From Todiramphus chloris collaris (taxonomy: Eukaryota; Chordata; Aves; Coraciiformes; Alcedinidae), in NCBI GenBank assembly GCA_025345505.1, contig JANVCC010000021.1:32420893-32484892 (forward strand): a stretch of 64,000 nucleotides of DNA, written 5' to 3'. A program made the translations under genes and the position numbers. The stretch's first letter is position 1; every line of letters starts with the position of its first letter. Positions 36,157-46,686 of the stretch are shown one piece after another. The notes under the pieces were generated by a model that saw nothing but the letters and a program-made list of their open reading frames with translations, was not told the DNA's origin and made no database searches.

Positions 36157-39100
36157 TTTAAATGTCTTAATAGTGAACTCCTTACAGCTTGCCAGCCATC
36201 TGTCATTTAGCAAGTCTTTGGATAGCAGACTACTTAAAATGTGTTGATCCCTGCTTGTTATTCAATCCAAGTGGTCTAATACCTGACCTGTATTAGTAAA
36301 ATCTGAATAGAGTGTTTTCATATGAAAGGACAACCTAAAGAAAAGAAGTCTTGTTTGCAAATTTCACATTAGAGCAGTTAACTGGATTGCCAGACATGGC
36401 AAGCTAGGATTATTGTTTTTGAAGTCGTAGAAAAATGTAATGATAAGTTCAAAGTTTATTTTTGTTATGTAAAGACAACTTGCAAAGGTAATTTCATTCG
36501 TTGGACTGTTACAAAATGTTGTTCCTTAATAGTTTGTATAAATTTCATCACTCAGTTGCCATTAACAGGAGTAGCTCATTTAGAGAGAACTGATCAAAGA
36601 ATGTAAGATTTTTTGATAGACAACAAACAATGGAAGCAGTGATAAGAGTTTATGTACACTCAGGTGTTTAACAGCCATGAGCTTTTGGTTTCATGTGGAA
36701 AAACAAAACAGCAAAATAATTACAGCACAAATACAGATAAAAATCATGTTTTCAGATCCAAAGTAGGCAGATTACATTAAGCTTTCACTGTTATCTGACT
36801 TCAAGCTTTTTGATTCTATATTCAAGATGGTAGAAATGCATTTCTGAGCCATTATTTTGAGCACTTTAAACTTTAGAGTGGTTTTTAAACCTAAAATCTC
36901 ATGTTGATTCAACACATAGGAAAACTTTTATCTTGTCTGATGATATCTCAGCACCAACTGTTTAGGGAATCTCTTGTACAGATATAGTACCCAAATCTCT
37001 TTTTCTATCAATAAATGAGATTCCATTTACCATCAGTTAGGCTATGCCCATTTATTTTGGTAGGCTATTTGCCCCACAGGATTTATCAGAGGAACTTCAG
37101 TTTTGCATTTCCTTTATCACTCAAGGTAGAGAATCCTCTGCCAATTTGAATTGGATTTCACCTGTGAAAGAGAGAACTGCTTTTTACAGGTGCCATTTCA
37201 AATCTGTTCTGGTATGTCCAGTTGAAAAAAACGACCTCTCATAACAATATTCCTAAATCAAACCTGTTCCATTGTATATAACTCCTCCCACAGTTCTGAA
37301 AACAAACTAAGCAAAAAAACCCACACCAAAACCCAGAAAAAAAAGAATAAGATATAACAAGAGGAATTGCCTGAAGTGGCCTCCAGAAGTTGTATTGTAT
37401 TAACACTGTCATCTGCGTATCATGAAGATCTCCTTAATATTTTGTAGTGACTTTTGCTTACCTGTAAATTAATTGTCCAGTATTTTTAAACAAGTCCATG
37501 TCCTTGGTCTCATTTACTTTTCACAGCCAAAGAGTGTGGCTGGTAAACAGTAGGTTTCCCCACTTTACTTTCCAAATGGGAGACAAGTTTGACTTGGCAA
37601 TGCTGCCAGCAGCTAAACCAGTCTAGGGGCACAGCTTAACTGACTGTTACTAATTGAAGGGAGAAGACTAATGGCTACATGTAATATTTCCACAGTAATG
37701 AAAGCACTGTGCTGACACTGCTGTGTTGCTCTGTGAGAGACTAAAATGTTTTACAGAGATGGCAAGGCAGTACCACTATCAACCCCCTCCACCCACACAG
37801 CCTAAATGTCATAATGTAGAGAACAAGCTGACTTGGCTGAGGAATTTCAGGCTGCTTCTTTTCCAATTCAAAATGGGAAGAAAATTGGGCCTAGTGGAAA
37901 AACATTGGCCAGCCACAACTCGATGCCAGGAGCACTGCTTAACTGACATCTAATGACAACCAAAAAAATGTCCCCATGCAGACCATAGTAATTACACAGT
38001 CCTAGTGATGCCACATTAACACAATTAAATTACTTTTGAAGGTATGCTACCTTGGTGACAGAGACATGGTCTCACTAATAATAACTAATGCAGCAAATGT
38101 AGCATGAAGAGGAAGAGAGGAAGAACCTGCCTCAACGGGTTCAGTGTTCAAGGGAAAGGCTGGAGAGCATCCACCATCTCCCATCAGAGAAATGAACAGG
38201 TTTAATTCAGGAAACTAAAACAAATCACTGCAAGATAGTAGGGGAAGAGAGCAGAATAATTTCTTCAGACTCTACAAAAGGTGCTGTTTAATAACTCCAG
38301 TTTATGCACTCAGATTTAATAGAAAATATTTTTTACTCAATTGTACAATATAGTCTGGCTTAGAAATTAATTTTATTAACATGAGCATGCTTACCATTGC
38401 TTTTGAACTCTCCAACCTGCTGGCTTGGCACACAGGTAGCTCAGCTATGGAGAAATGTGTGACAGCAGCTGCATTTGTCTGCCTGCTTTATAAAAGGAAA
38501 GGAGGAGACTTCATCTGAAACTTTATAGATGCTCAGGGCAGTCTCACTGATCATTGTCCACCTTTACACATGTCCTGTTCTAAGGAAATTAATGAAGAGC
38601 ATAATAAGGTGTGAATGGTATATTATGATGCATGAGATAGAAAAAAAAGAGGAGGTTGTGTTATTCCAGGTAATTTGGACAGGGTTATACATTTAGGTAT
38701 CTATCAGGAAGGTATTCAGCTAGCAGAAAATTTACCTTTGTAATTTGTTCTCATTGTGTTCCTTTATATCTGAGGATGTTAAGCTTTTAACAACCAAAAC
38801 ATTACCATTAGAAAGTCCTTGATGGAATTTTAACACAGAAATGTATTTGTAATGTTCATTTGGCCCTTCCTGGCCCTCCTAAAAAATGCTACTTCCAGGT
38901 CAATGACAAGCCATAGGTGATGAAATACTTCTTAATTAATACCTTAACATCAGAGAAAATATAAAACAATGTTTATGTGCCAAAGAATTGTCAAGGTCAT
39001 ATTGTTTCTGGAGGAATATGAATACCAGCTCACACAAAGGTACTTGCTTCATATTTTTAATTCTGTTTGCTCCTACAGCAAGACTTGAACCTGTTTCATA

Positions 39101-40880
39101 TTTTAGGATTATATAGGTCCTAAATTCCTAAACTGAGGTAAACATTTCAACATACTTTAAAAGCTATTCAAAAGGAAAACTGTTAGATTCTCTCTGCTGC
39201 TCCAACTTAAAGGCTACTACTTTATACATCTTCTCACAGCAGCACTGAGATATCAATTCTATATCAAAATCTGTATCTCTTCTGATTTTGATTCTGCACG
39301 TCTGTAAAAAATTCTTAACTGTACTCGTACATAAAAGGCATATAACATGGTCTGTGCCACTATTTATTTATATATTTGTTTATTTTAATGAGAAGTAAGG
39401 AGTAATAAATTGTACTTTCTAGGGAAAAAACAGAAACAAAGCAAAACAAAATCCCTCTTTAAAGTAAAATCCTTTTTGTTCATTAACAGATAAATTAAGC
39501 TTGGATTTTCATATTATACATATTTATTAATAATCCATTTGACAAATTATCTGGTTAACAACTTTATCAATAAAAAGTAATTTAGGATTAGTGATGAAGT
39601 TACTGCTATCTCTTGAGATTAGATGTAAATTGCCTGTGGTATAGGTTTGGACATGGTGCGAGGGCTAATGTTTATATGCATTCAGTTTTTTCTCAGTGTA
39701 CAATTTGGAGACATTTGTTTGAAAATTATTTGCTGTTACACTTTAAAGAAGTGATAGGATGCTACTGACAAAAAATATTGCATGAGGGATAGGTGCTGAA
39801 TTCATGTAGGATGAGGTGTTCAGAGAGTTAAGGTTAAAGAACTCATAGAATGATCTGAAAGTTGTGGGATACCCCTAGCTGTTCTTCATTGTAGATCTCA
39901 AACTTAATCCATAAAGATTGTTAGACCCTCTGGAGGGGCTGAGTGATAGTGGTGACTGTTATCCTAAAAAACAGATGGTAAAGTGAGTGACACCTATAAA
40001 TGTGCAGGCTGTGTTACTTCACTGACAAGATGCTAAGCCCTTCTGGCACTAAAGTAAAAAAACAGGTGTTTTTGACACAAAAAAGTAGTATTGAAACTAT
40101 GCCTCAAGCCATGTGGAGAGTCTGAGCCAATTTTTCAAGTAAAAGTAACTAAAAATCTAAATTGAGGTATACATGTAAAAGCACGACAGCTTCAGACCTT
40201 TCCCATCGATAAATTTTTGACGAGTTCTAGTGCCTGTCTCTTGCCTGTAGAATTAGCTGATCATCTTTCAAATAAAACTGTAATTTTCAAGGCTTGAATA
40301 GGTGGTAGCTTTGCTCTGGAAATCTTGTGCAGCTCATTTCCAAGTGAATGAAATGTCAAGCAGTATTTTTAGGCTTATATGATAACACCCTTTAAGTTTG
40401 ATGGTAGAATTCTTCAATTACCTTTATGTTTGCCTTAAATATAGTATGAAGTTAATCAAGTGTTCACATACCACATATTATAATTGTAATTAACAATGTC
40501 AGGTTTCGAGATTCATGTGGCCAACAGGGAAACCACAATGGTGTAAAAAAACGATGTAATGAGTATACTTACTTTAAAATCCATTATCACTTCAACAGAC
40601 TACTTTATTTAAAAAGATATTAAAGTTAATAGCATTTAATCTACTTGCTTGAGTGTAGTAGTATTTTTCAAAAAACAATAAAAATAAAACTTCAATAATC
40701 AAGCACTACCAGATGGTAAAATCTCCAGTGCAATTCTTTCTCAGAGAAATTAGATTTCTATCTTTATTTCAGCTTTCGAATTTAAACCACCTATTTATGT
40801 TTATGGATAAAAGGAAGCTGTTAAGCAAAAAAACCTGCCTCAGGTATTCACCAAAATAAAATCCAGGAGAACACATGTTT

Positions 40881-40898
40881 AAAAAAAAAAAAAAAAAA
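40881..40898. repeat. Poly-A (A18) followed by GA-rich tract
   Basis: Eighteen A residues, then GAGAGAGGGAG and a second A run; purine-only to about 40918. Confidence 0.95.
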
Positions 40899-41362
40899 GA
40901 GAGAGGGAGTAAAAAAAAGCGTAAAAAAATAAAAGGAAATATGTCTTCTGTTTGTTGCCATGAAGTGAAATGAATTACCTTCACTAGTTAAAAACTTTGC
41001 ATTTGTGTGACAAGACTTTTATGTATCTAGTAGTCTGTTTCTGGATTTCAATAAATACAATGTCCATTAAAGTATACTAAAATAATCAGTGCCAGAATAT
41101 CCTATTCTTCTGCCCTCTTATCTGTTTCCTTCATTCAGTTAGCGTAGTCTTCCTGGCAAATAGTCTCCTTGCACATTTAGATTTGTTTCGGCTGGATAAC
41201 TTATTATCACAGTTCTGGTGAAAACCATGTGTCCAGCCATTATGTGTTACTGTTAGCAGGGACACTTTGGCAATGTATTGTGTTATACGAAGAGAATTAA
41301 ACAAAATTATGATTAGAGAGTGAAGCTATTTCAGTGGCAGATGCAAAGCAGCACATGCAGTG

Positions 41363-41400
41363 AATCATAGAATCATAGAATCATAGAATCATAGAATCAT
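41363..41400. repeat. CR1 3'-end octamer array
   Basis: AATCATAG is repeated four times plus AATCAT. This is the 3' terminal microsatellite of CR1 on the minus strand. Copy 1 has only about 2.6 units, so the array length differs between otherwise collinear copies. Confidence 0.95.
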
Positions 41401-41491
41401 TATGGTTGGAAAGGACCTCCAGGGTCATCAAGTCCAACCTTGTCCTAGCATTTCTCAACCACTACACCACATCCTCAAGCTCCACATCTAA

Positions 41492-42795
41492 TCATTCTTT
41501 AAACACCTCCAGGGATGGTGACTCCACCACCTCCCTGGGCAGCCTGTTCCAGTGCCTAACCACCCTCTCACTGAAGAACTTCCTCCTAATATCTAATCTA
41601 AACTTCCCCTGACGCAACTTTAGTCCATTCCCCCTCGTCCTATCATTACTAATTTGAGAGAAGAGACCAACACCGGCCTCTCTACAACCTCCTTTGAGGT
41701 AGTTGTAGAGGGCGATAAGGTCTCCTCTCAGCCTCCTCTTCTCTAGACTAAACAAACCCAGTTCCCTCAGATGCTCTTCATAGGGCATGCTTTCCAGCCC
41801 TTTCACCAGCTTTGTTGCCCTCCTCTGCACTCGCTCCAGCACCTCAATGTCCCTCCTGTACTGTGGTGACCAAAACTGGACACAGTGCTCAAGGTGCGGT
41901 CTCACAAGTGCCAAGTATAGGGGTACAATCACCTCCCTACTCCTACTGGTCACACCGTTTCTGATACAGGCCAGGATGCCATTGGCCTTCTTGGCCACCT
42001 GGGCACACTGCTGGCTCATGTTCAGCCGGCTATTGACCAACACCCCCAGGTCCTTTTCTGCCAGGCAGCTCTCCAGCTGCTCCTCCCCAAGCCTGTGGTG
42101 TTGCTGGGGGTGGTTGTGACCAAAGTGCATGACCTGGCACTTGGCTTTGTTAAACTCCATACAATTGAGCTCAGCCCATCTCTCCAGCCTGTCCAGACCC
42201 CGCTGCAGAGCCTTCCTACCCTCAAGCAGATCGACACTTGCGCTTAATTTTGTGTCATCTGCCAATTTACTGAGGGTACATTCAATTCCCTCATCCAGGT
42301 CATTGATGAATATATTAAACAAGACGGGTCCCAAAACTGAGCCCTGAGGGACACCGCTTGTGACTGGTCACCAGCTGGATTTTACTTCATTCACCACCAC
42401 CCTCTGGGCTCAGCCATCCAGCCAGTTTCTAACCCAGCCAAGAGTCCTCCTGTCTATGACATGACCTGCCAGCTTCTCCAGCAGAATGCTGTGGGAAACG
42501 GTGTCAAATGCCTTCCGGAAGTCCAGGTAGACAACATCCACCGCCTTGCCCTCATCCACTAGGCGGGTCACCTGATCATAGAAGTAGATCAGGTTGGTTA
42601 AACAGGACTTGCCCTTCATGAACCCATGTTGGCTGGGCCTGATCCCCCCATTGTCCTGCACTTGCTGTGTGATCACCCTCAAAATGAACTGTTCCATAAT
42701 CTTTCCCGGGACCGAGGTCAGGCTGACAGGCCTGTAGTTCCCTGGATCATCCTTCCTGCCCTTCTTATAGATGGGTGTCACATTGGCAATGATAT
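41492..42795 (-). pseudogene. CR1 RT frame with two TGA stops
   Basis: One continuous reading frame interrupted twice. The upper part, 42410-42835 (its first codons are flanking DNA), carries PIYKKGRKDDPGNYRPVSL, GFMKGKSCLTNL and YLDFRKAFDTV (RT motif A) and stops at TGA 42410-42412 after WVRNWLDG. The same frame continues to 41492, with [25 protein letters not shown] (catalytic box, both Asp kept), [20 protein letters not shown] and [11 protein letters not shown]. It ends early at TGA 41492-41494. Copy 1 has CGA (Arg) at both places, so both stops are explained by CpG-type C-to-T change. There is no start codon, endonuclease or ORF1, so it is dead despite conserved catalytic Asp residues. 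Confidence 0.88.
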
Positions 42796-44345
42796 GCTGG
42801 TGACCATTTGCACATGAAGATAAATCATAAGACAAATTTTTATCATCTTTTTCTCACGTTCTTATCCAGTGTCACAATGGTAGAAAAGTGACATTTAACA
42901 CAAAAAACTATTTATGGATCCAAAAGAAGACAGAACAAGAGAAAGCTCAATTGTCTTCTGTTTGGTTTACTAACATAGGAGGAGGGAACAGTATTCAAGA
43001 TTTTATTTTTTTCTTTCTTTTTTCCTTTCCTTCCCCCCCCCCCCCCCCCCCCCCCCCATTCTGATTATCAGTGGATAAACCCCTTGGGAGTAGAAACTGC
43101 AGCCAGGGACTTCCCCCTCCTCAGTCTGTGCTTGTACTGTTAGGCTGCCTCATTTGTTTTACTTCCATGACTAAAAAAATCTGCATTCTTGATCTTACAA
43201 GAGATTTCTGTAGGAAGTGCAGAAAGTACTGATATGCGAGCCTGGTAATCAGGACATCCTCCAGGGCTTCAGTATAGACTGTGAGTACCAGGTTTCCTGT
43301 TTCTTGAGTAACTGGCCTAACCACATAATTAGTGTGCTAAAGCTAACCATCATAACCACCTCAGTTTTCTGACAGCTGGTTTTTTTAAAAAAACAGATTA
43401 ATTTTGCTATGTAATTTACTGCATCTCATTTACTGAAATGCCAGTGAATGTGTATTGCACGAAACTTTTGTTTTCAGAGCCAGAAGTTTAGATATGGTGA
43501 AACTAATCTGCTTTTACTGCCATTACTAATAATACCAGTAAGTCCCTTTCCTGATTGCTTTTAAAAACTTTTCTTTTCTATTTATGCACTTCTGTCACTC
43601 ATAATAATGTTTCTGTTGTGCATTTGGAGCACCATATATTACCCAAGCCCATCATGGAATATATATTTTAGTTTGGACATGTTTGTTTTGTTTGCTTCTT
43701 CAAGGAGTGCATAATATATTGATATGTTTGATAGATCACTATCCTTCTTCTAACCCTCAGGTAGTTTGTTTATTTCCTAATAGTTCCCCAGCCACTACGT
43801 GTCAAAAATGTGGTATTGCTTATGAAAAAATAATTTCCATTTCATGTCTTATAATTTTTGCTAACAACAATATGGAACAGGAGACTTGTTTCTCAGCCGT
43901 TACCTCTTTTAAGACTGAGAAGTGCATATGGATGTCTTTTGGATTAAAGTCAATTTTCAAGTATTCTATGATGCTAGTTCATTTTCAGTAGTTGCAGACT
44001 TTCATCCATATTATCATTCATGGTATTCCAAGACTAACTAGAGGGAAATTCAGCTTTTCAAAATGTGAGGTTTTAATTTGACTTGAAAGAACACTGGAAT
44101 GCTTCTTCATCTGTCTTCTGTACTTCTCTCAGTTTGGCTTGATAGTCCCAGCTCGCAGTGAATGTACTTGTTACCTGTATGTCAAGACTTTGAGGGAAAT
44201 CAAGCCCTTCACTGTGTGAAAAGTCATATTGTATACAGGACTACAAATTTCTAAGACTTCAACCAAGTGTGTGGGCTTTAAATTATAAAATTGATCTGAC
44301 TTGTATCCTTAATGCACCTGGAAGAGAGATATGCATAAGTAGTAG
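42796..44345. other. Unique sequence with a large pyrimidine/C tract
   Basis: No gene or transposon recognised apart from the pyrimidine tract at 42998-43057. A 102-codon plus-strand frame at 43683-43991 has no motif. Confidence 0.5.
42998..43057. repeat. Polypyrimidine tract ending in C25
   Basis: TTTTATTTTTTTCTTTC-type sequence passes into TTTCCTTTCCTT and then 25 uninterrupted C at 43033-43057. Almost 60 bp of pyrimidine on one strand with one interruption; the minus strand is poly-G. Confidence 0.96.
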
Positions 44346-44660
44346 TCATAAAATCATAAAATATTTTAGATTGAAGGGATCTCTGGAGGTCCAAAAGCTG
44401 TCTCTAAACAGAGACCCCCAAACTGGATGCATTATACCAGATAAGGCCTCACAAGTGCTGAAAAGAGGCAAAGAATACCTACCTTCTTCAAGCTGATTAC
44501 CTTTTTGGTAATACAGCCCAATATGCAGTTGGCCTTCCATTTTGCAAGGCTGAACCATCAAGCTATATATGTTTTCCATGAGCTCCTCTCTGTCCTTTTT
44601 TTCCAAGCCACTTTCTATCCAGTTGGCCCTCAGCCTGCATTGCTGCATGGAGTTATTGCC
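44346..44660 (-). mobile_element. CR1 LINE fragment, internally deleted
   Basis: TCATAAAATCATAAAATATT and TTGAAGGGATCTCTGGAGGT are a degraded CR1 3' end. They are joined directly to AAACTGGATGCATTATACCA and the RT C-terminal half (GCAGTTGGCCTTCCATTTTG, CAGCCTGCATTGCTGCATGG). The HWNRLPREV region is missing, so several hundred bp were deleted internally. Diverged, hence old. Confidence 0.8.
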
Positions 44661-45310
44661 TCTTAAAATATAACATCTGATTCACTATAGGGATAAAATA
44701 TACTTTCTTTAAATGCTGTATTTTGAATCTGTTGGTTATAAGACTATTCTTTTACCATTTGTACTCCTTAATGAGGAAGTCACACATTTTTTATAAATTT
44801 ATTTTATAATTTCATAATCTTTACACACTATAAATTATTTGCAAATAAGTTTATGATGAAATCAACCTCATAAACTAAAAACACTAATAGCATTTCATTA
44901 GATTACTCTGTAGAGAAGTATGAAGCCTGTATTGACTAGTGTTAACTTCAACTTAATTAAACAACAAAATGACATGTGCGGCAGTGTCAATAATATCTCT
45001 TAAAGAATGTAGATTCTGACATGTGCACAGACATTATAGAGGCTTTATCTAGTTCAATATTTCACCAAATAAGTATATTAACATATTGGTGATATTATTT
45101 CATATTGCTTCTTGTTTATGAAGACAGGACAGGCCATGTGATAATCTGACATGCATTTCTCCATTACAAAGGGTACAGGGTTTCCTGTTACTGGTTGTTC
45201 TTTTAATTTGAATCTCTCTTTTTGAAGGAAATAATTTTGCTTTAAAAATATTCAATGACAGTGAATCTCTCAGAACATTTTTTTTTAATAATTAAACTTA
45301 CAATTAAATT
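44661..45310. other. AT-rich unique sequence, nothing recognised
   Basis: No gene, transposon or notable repeat seen. Composition is strongly AT-rich. Confidence 0.5.
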
Positions 45311-45380
45311 AATCACAGAATAGTAGGGGTTGGAAGGGACCTCTGGAGACCATCTAGTCCAGCCCCCCTGCTGAAGCAAG
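45311..45380 (-). mobile_element. CR1 3'-end stub
   Basis: AATCACAGAATAGTAGGGGT, then GGAAGGGACCTCTGGAGACC and CATCTAGTCCAGCCCCCCTG: the last roughly 70 bp of a CR1 of the GGAAGGGACCTCTGG type. It is well preserved compared with the old remnant just beyond it, so it is probably a separate, very short insertion. Confidence 0.85.
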
Positions 45381-45539
45381 TAAATGGCTTTCACTCAGAG
45401 TATGACGAAGTTTAAACTGTAGTCATTTAATCTTGTTGTGCTTCTGTCTACCAGACTAAAGCATCTCCTGTCAGCAAATTCTTAAAGTTTATTGTTTGGT
45501 TTATTGAGATTTTCACAGATAAAGTTTTTGAGACTTGAA

Positions 45540-46080
45540 ACCATCTTCTATAGTTCTCTGAACTCCCTGACTTTATTAGTGACAAACACCATATTCTAGT
45601 AATGGTTGCCCTTGCATGAAATAAAAACCAAACCAAACCAATCCAAACCAAAATTGGTAATGTTTTAATATGACAATCTGCAATAACTACATGACTCTTT
45701 TGAATATAATGTATGTGAGAGCCATGTTAGTCTTCTTGCTTGCTGTTGTGTATTTGGAGCTCATGTTCAGCTGATTATTTCTAATAGCCCTCAGATCCTC
45801 TTGGATGTAATTACTTCCCCAGCTGTCTAAATAAACAAGGTTGCAAGGTTTTCCATTTGTTCACTTCCCACCACCACTTGCAGCCCACATTTATGTTTTT
45901 ACATCTGGTCATGCTGAAATACATAGTTTGCTTGGTCCTAGATTCCAGTGTGATCCAAAATTGTTCCTAACCAGTCACTTATTTATTCACTTTTCCCTAA
46001 TCCTTATGTCATCTACTAACTTTTTCTAATTTCTTTGTTTAATTCTGCCCAATTTCTTTGTTTTATTAAATCCAGAAAAT
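45540..46080 (-). mobile_element. Very old CR1-like (sauropsid-wide type) remnant
   Basis: The blocks CTTGCTTGCTGTTGTGTATT, TGGAGCTCATGTTCAGCTGA, CCCTCAGATCCTCTTGGATG, TACATCTGGTCATGCTGAAA and CCCTAATCCTTATGTCATCT occur in the order expected for the reverse complement of an RT-region CR1/L3-like element known widely in birds, turtles and crocodilians. TTCTCTGAACTCCCTGA at about 45556 may be its further 3' part. No open frame survives. Family assignment rests on my memory of consensus blocks, not on a search. Confidence 0.6.
45625..45653. repeat. (CAAAC)n microsatellite
   Basis: Imperfect CCAAA/CAAAC pentamers lie inside or beside the old CR1-like remnant, so they grew after its insertion. 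Confidence 0.85.
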
Positions 46081-46189
46081 CTTAAATCTTAGTGTGAAGA
46101 TCTTGGACCTGAAAGATACTAATAGAAATAAAGATGTTTGATAATGGTTCTATGTTTACCTTTACGTTTTGACACTTACTAATTAGCCA

Positions 46190-46208
46190 TTATTTATTTA
46201 TTTATTTA
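46190..46208. repeat. (TTTA)n microsatellite
   Basis: ATTATTTATTTATTTATTTA, about four TTTA units. Confidence 0.9.
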
Positions 46209-46638
46209 ATGTGTAAAGATTTTAGTGTCTAGTGTCTAGTTTCACTTGTAAAATGTTGTGGAGAGACAGATTTATTTAAGTAAAACAAAACAAAAAACCA
46301 AAACTCATGTCAATAACTACTATTATTTTTTTGTCATACAGAAATTAATCTTATCAAAAAGAATTGTATAAATTTGTCTGAATTTGTTTTTCATGAACCT
46401 ATGTTCTCTTTTTTCCTTCCTATTCATGGGTGCCTTATTTTTTATATCTAAATCCCTACAGACACGTATTAATTTGCTTAGAATAGGGAGGAAGTTTAAG
46501 TTTTACAACCTTTTTTAACTTCTTGGTTTTTTTCTATGAAAAAACCCAAACTATTTATGGAATATTTTTGCCTTTGTGTCATCTTCAACTATTTCACCAT
46601 GCCAGTCACACCAAGATTCTTTTGAACTTTATGTCCAC

Positions 46639-46686
46639 TTCTTAAAGATGTTTTCCCTTCTCTTCTTAAATATGTTTTCCCTTCTC
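46639..46686. repeat. 24-bp tandem duplication
   Basis: Units at 46639-46662 and 46663-46686 (TTCTTAAAGATGTTTTCCCT... and TTCTTAAATATGTTTTCCCT...) differ at a single base. The beginning of a third unit (TTCT) follows. Confidence 0.93.

Larger units (their letters stand above)
29500..41362. other. 11.9 kb without recognisable transposons or genes
   Basis: I recognise no CR1, LTR or DNA transposon across this interval, in contrast to the rest of the window. It holds simple repeats and short tandem duplications (listed separately), many AT-rich stretches, and chance open frames up to 113 codons (35702-36043). It is either a gene-desert interval or intronic sequence of a large gene. Confidence 0.5.
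41363..42795 (-). mobile_element. CR1 LINE, young 5'-truncated copy 2
   Basis: The longer member of the young pair. Its 3' end is at 41363 (nearly five ATAGAATC octamers). The 5' truncation is at about 42795, where GGGTGTCACATTGGCAA gives way to unrelated DNA. Bases 41380-42457 align without gaps to copy 1. The extra 340 bp reach up through RT motif A and the upstream fingers region (NYRPVSLTSVPGKIMEQF). It is about 3 percent different from copy 1, with 12 of about 34 differences at CG versus TG/CA positions. Confidence 0.97.
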
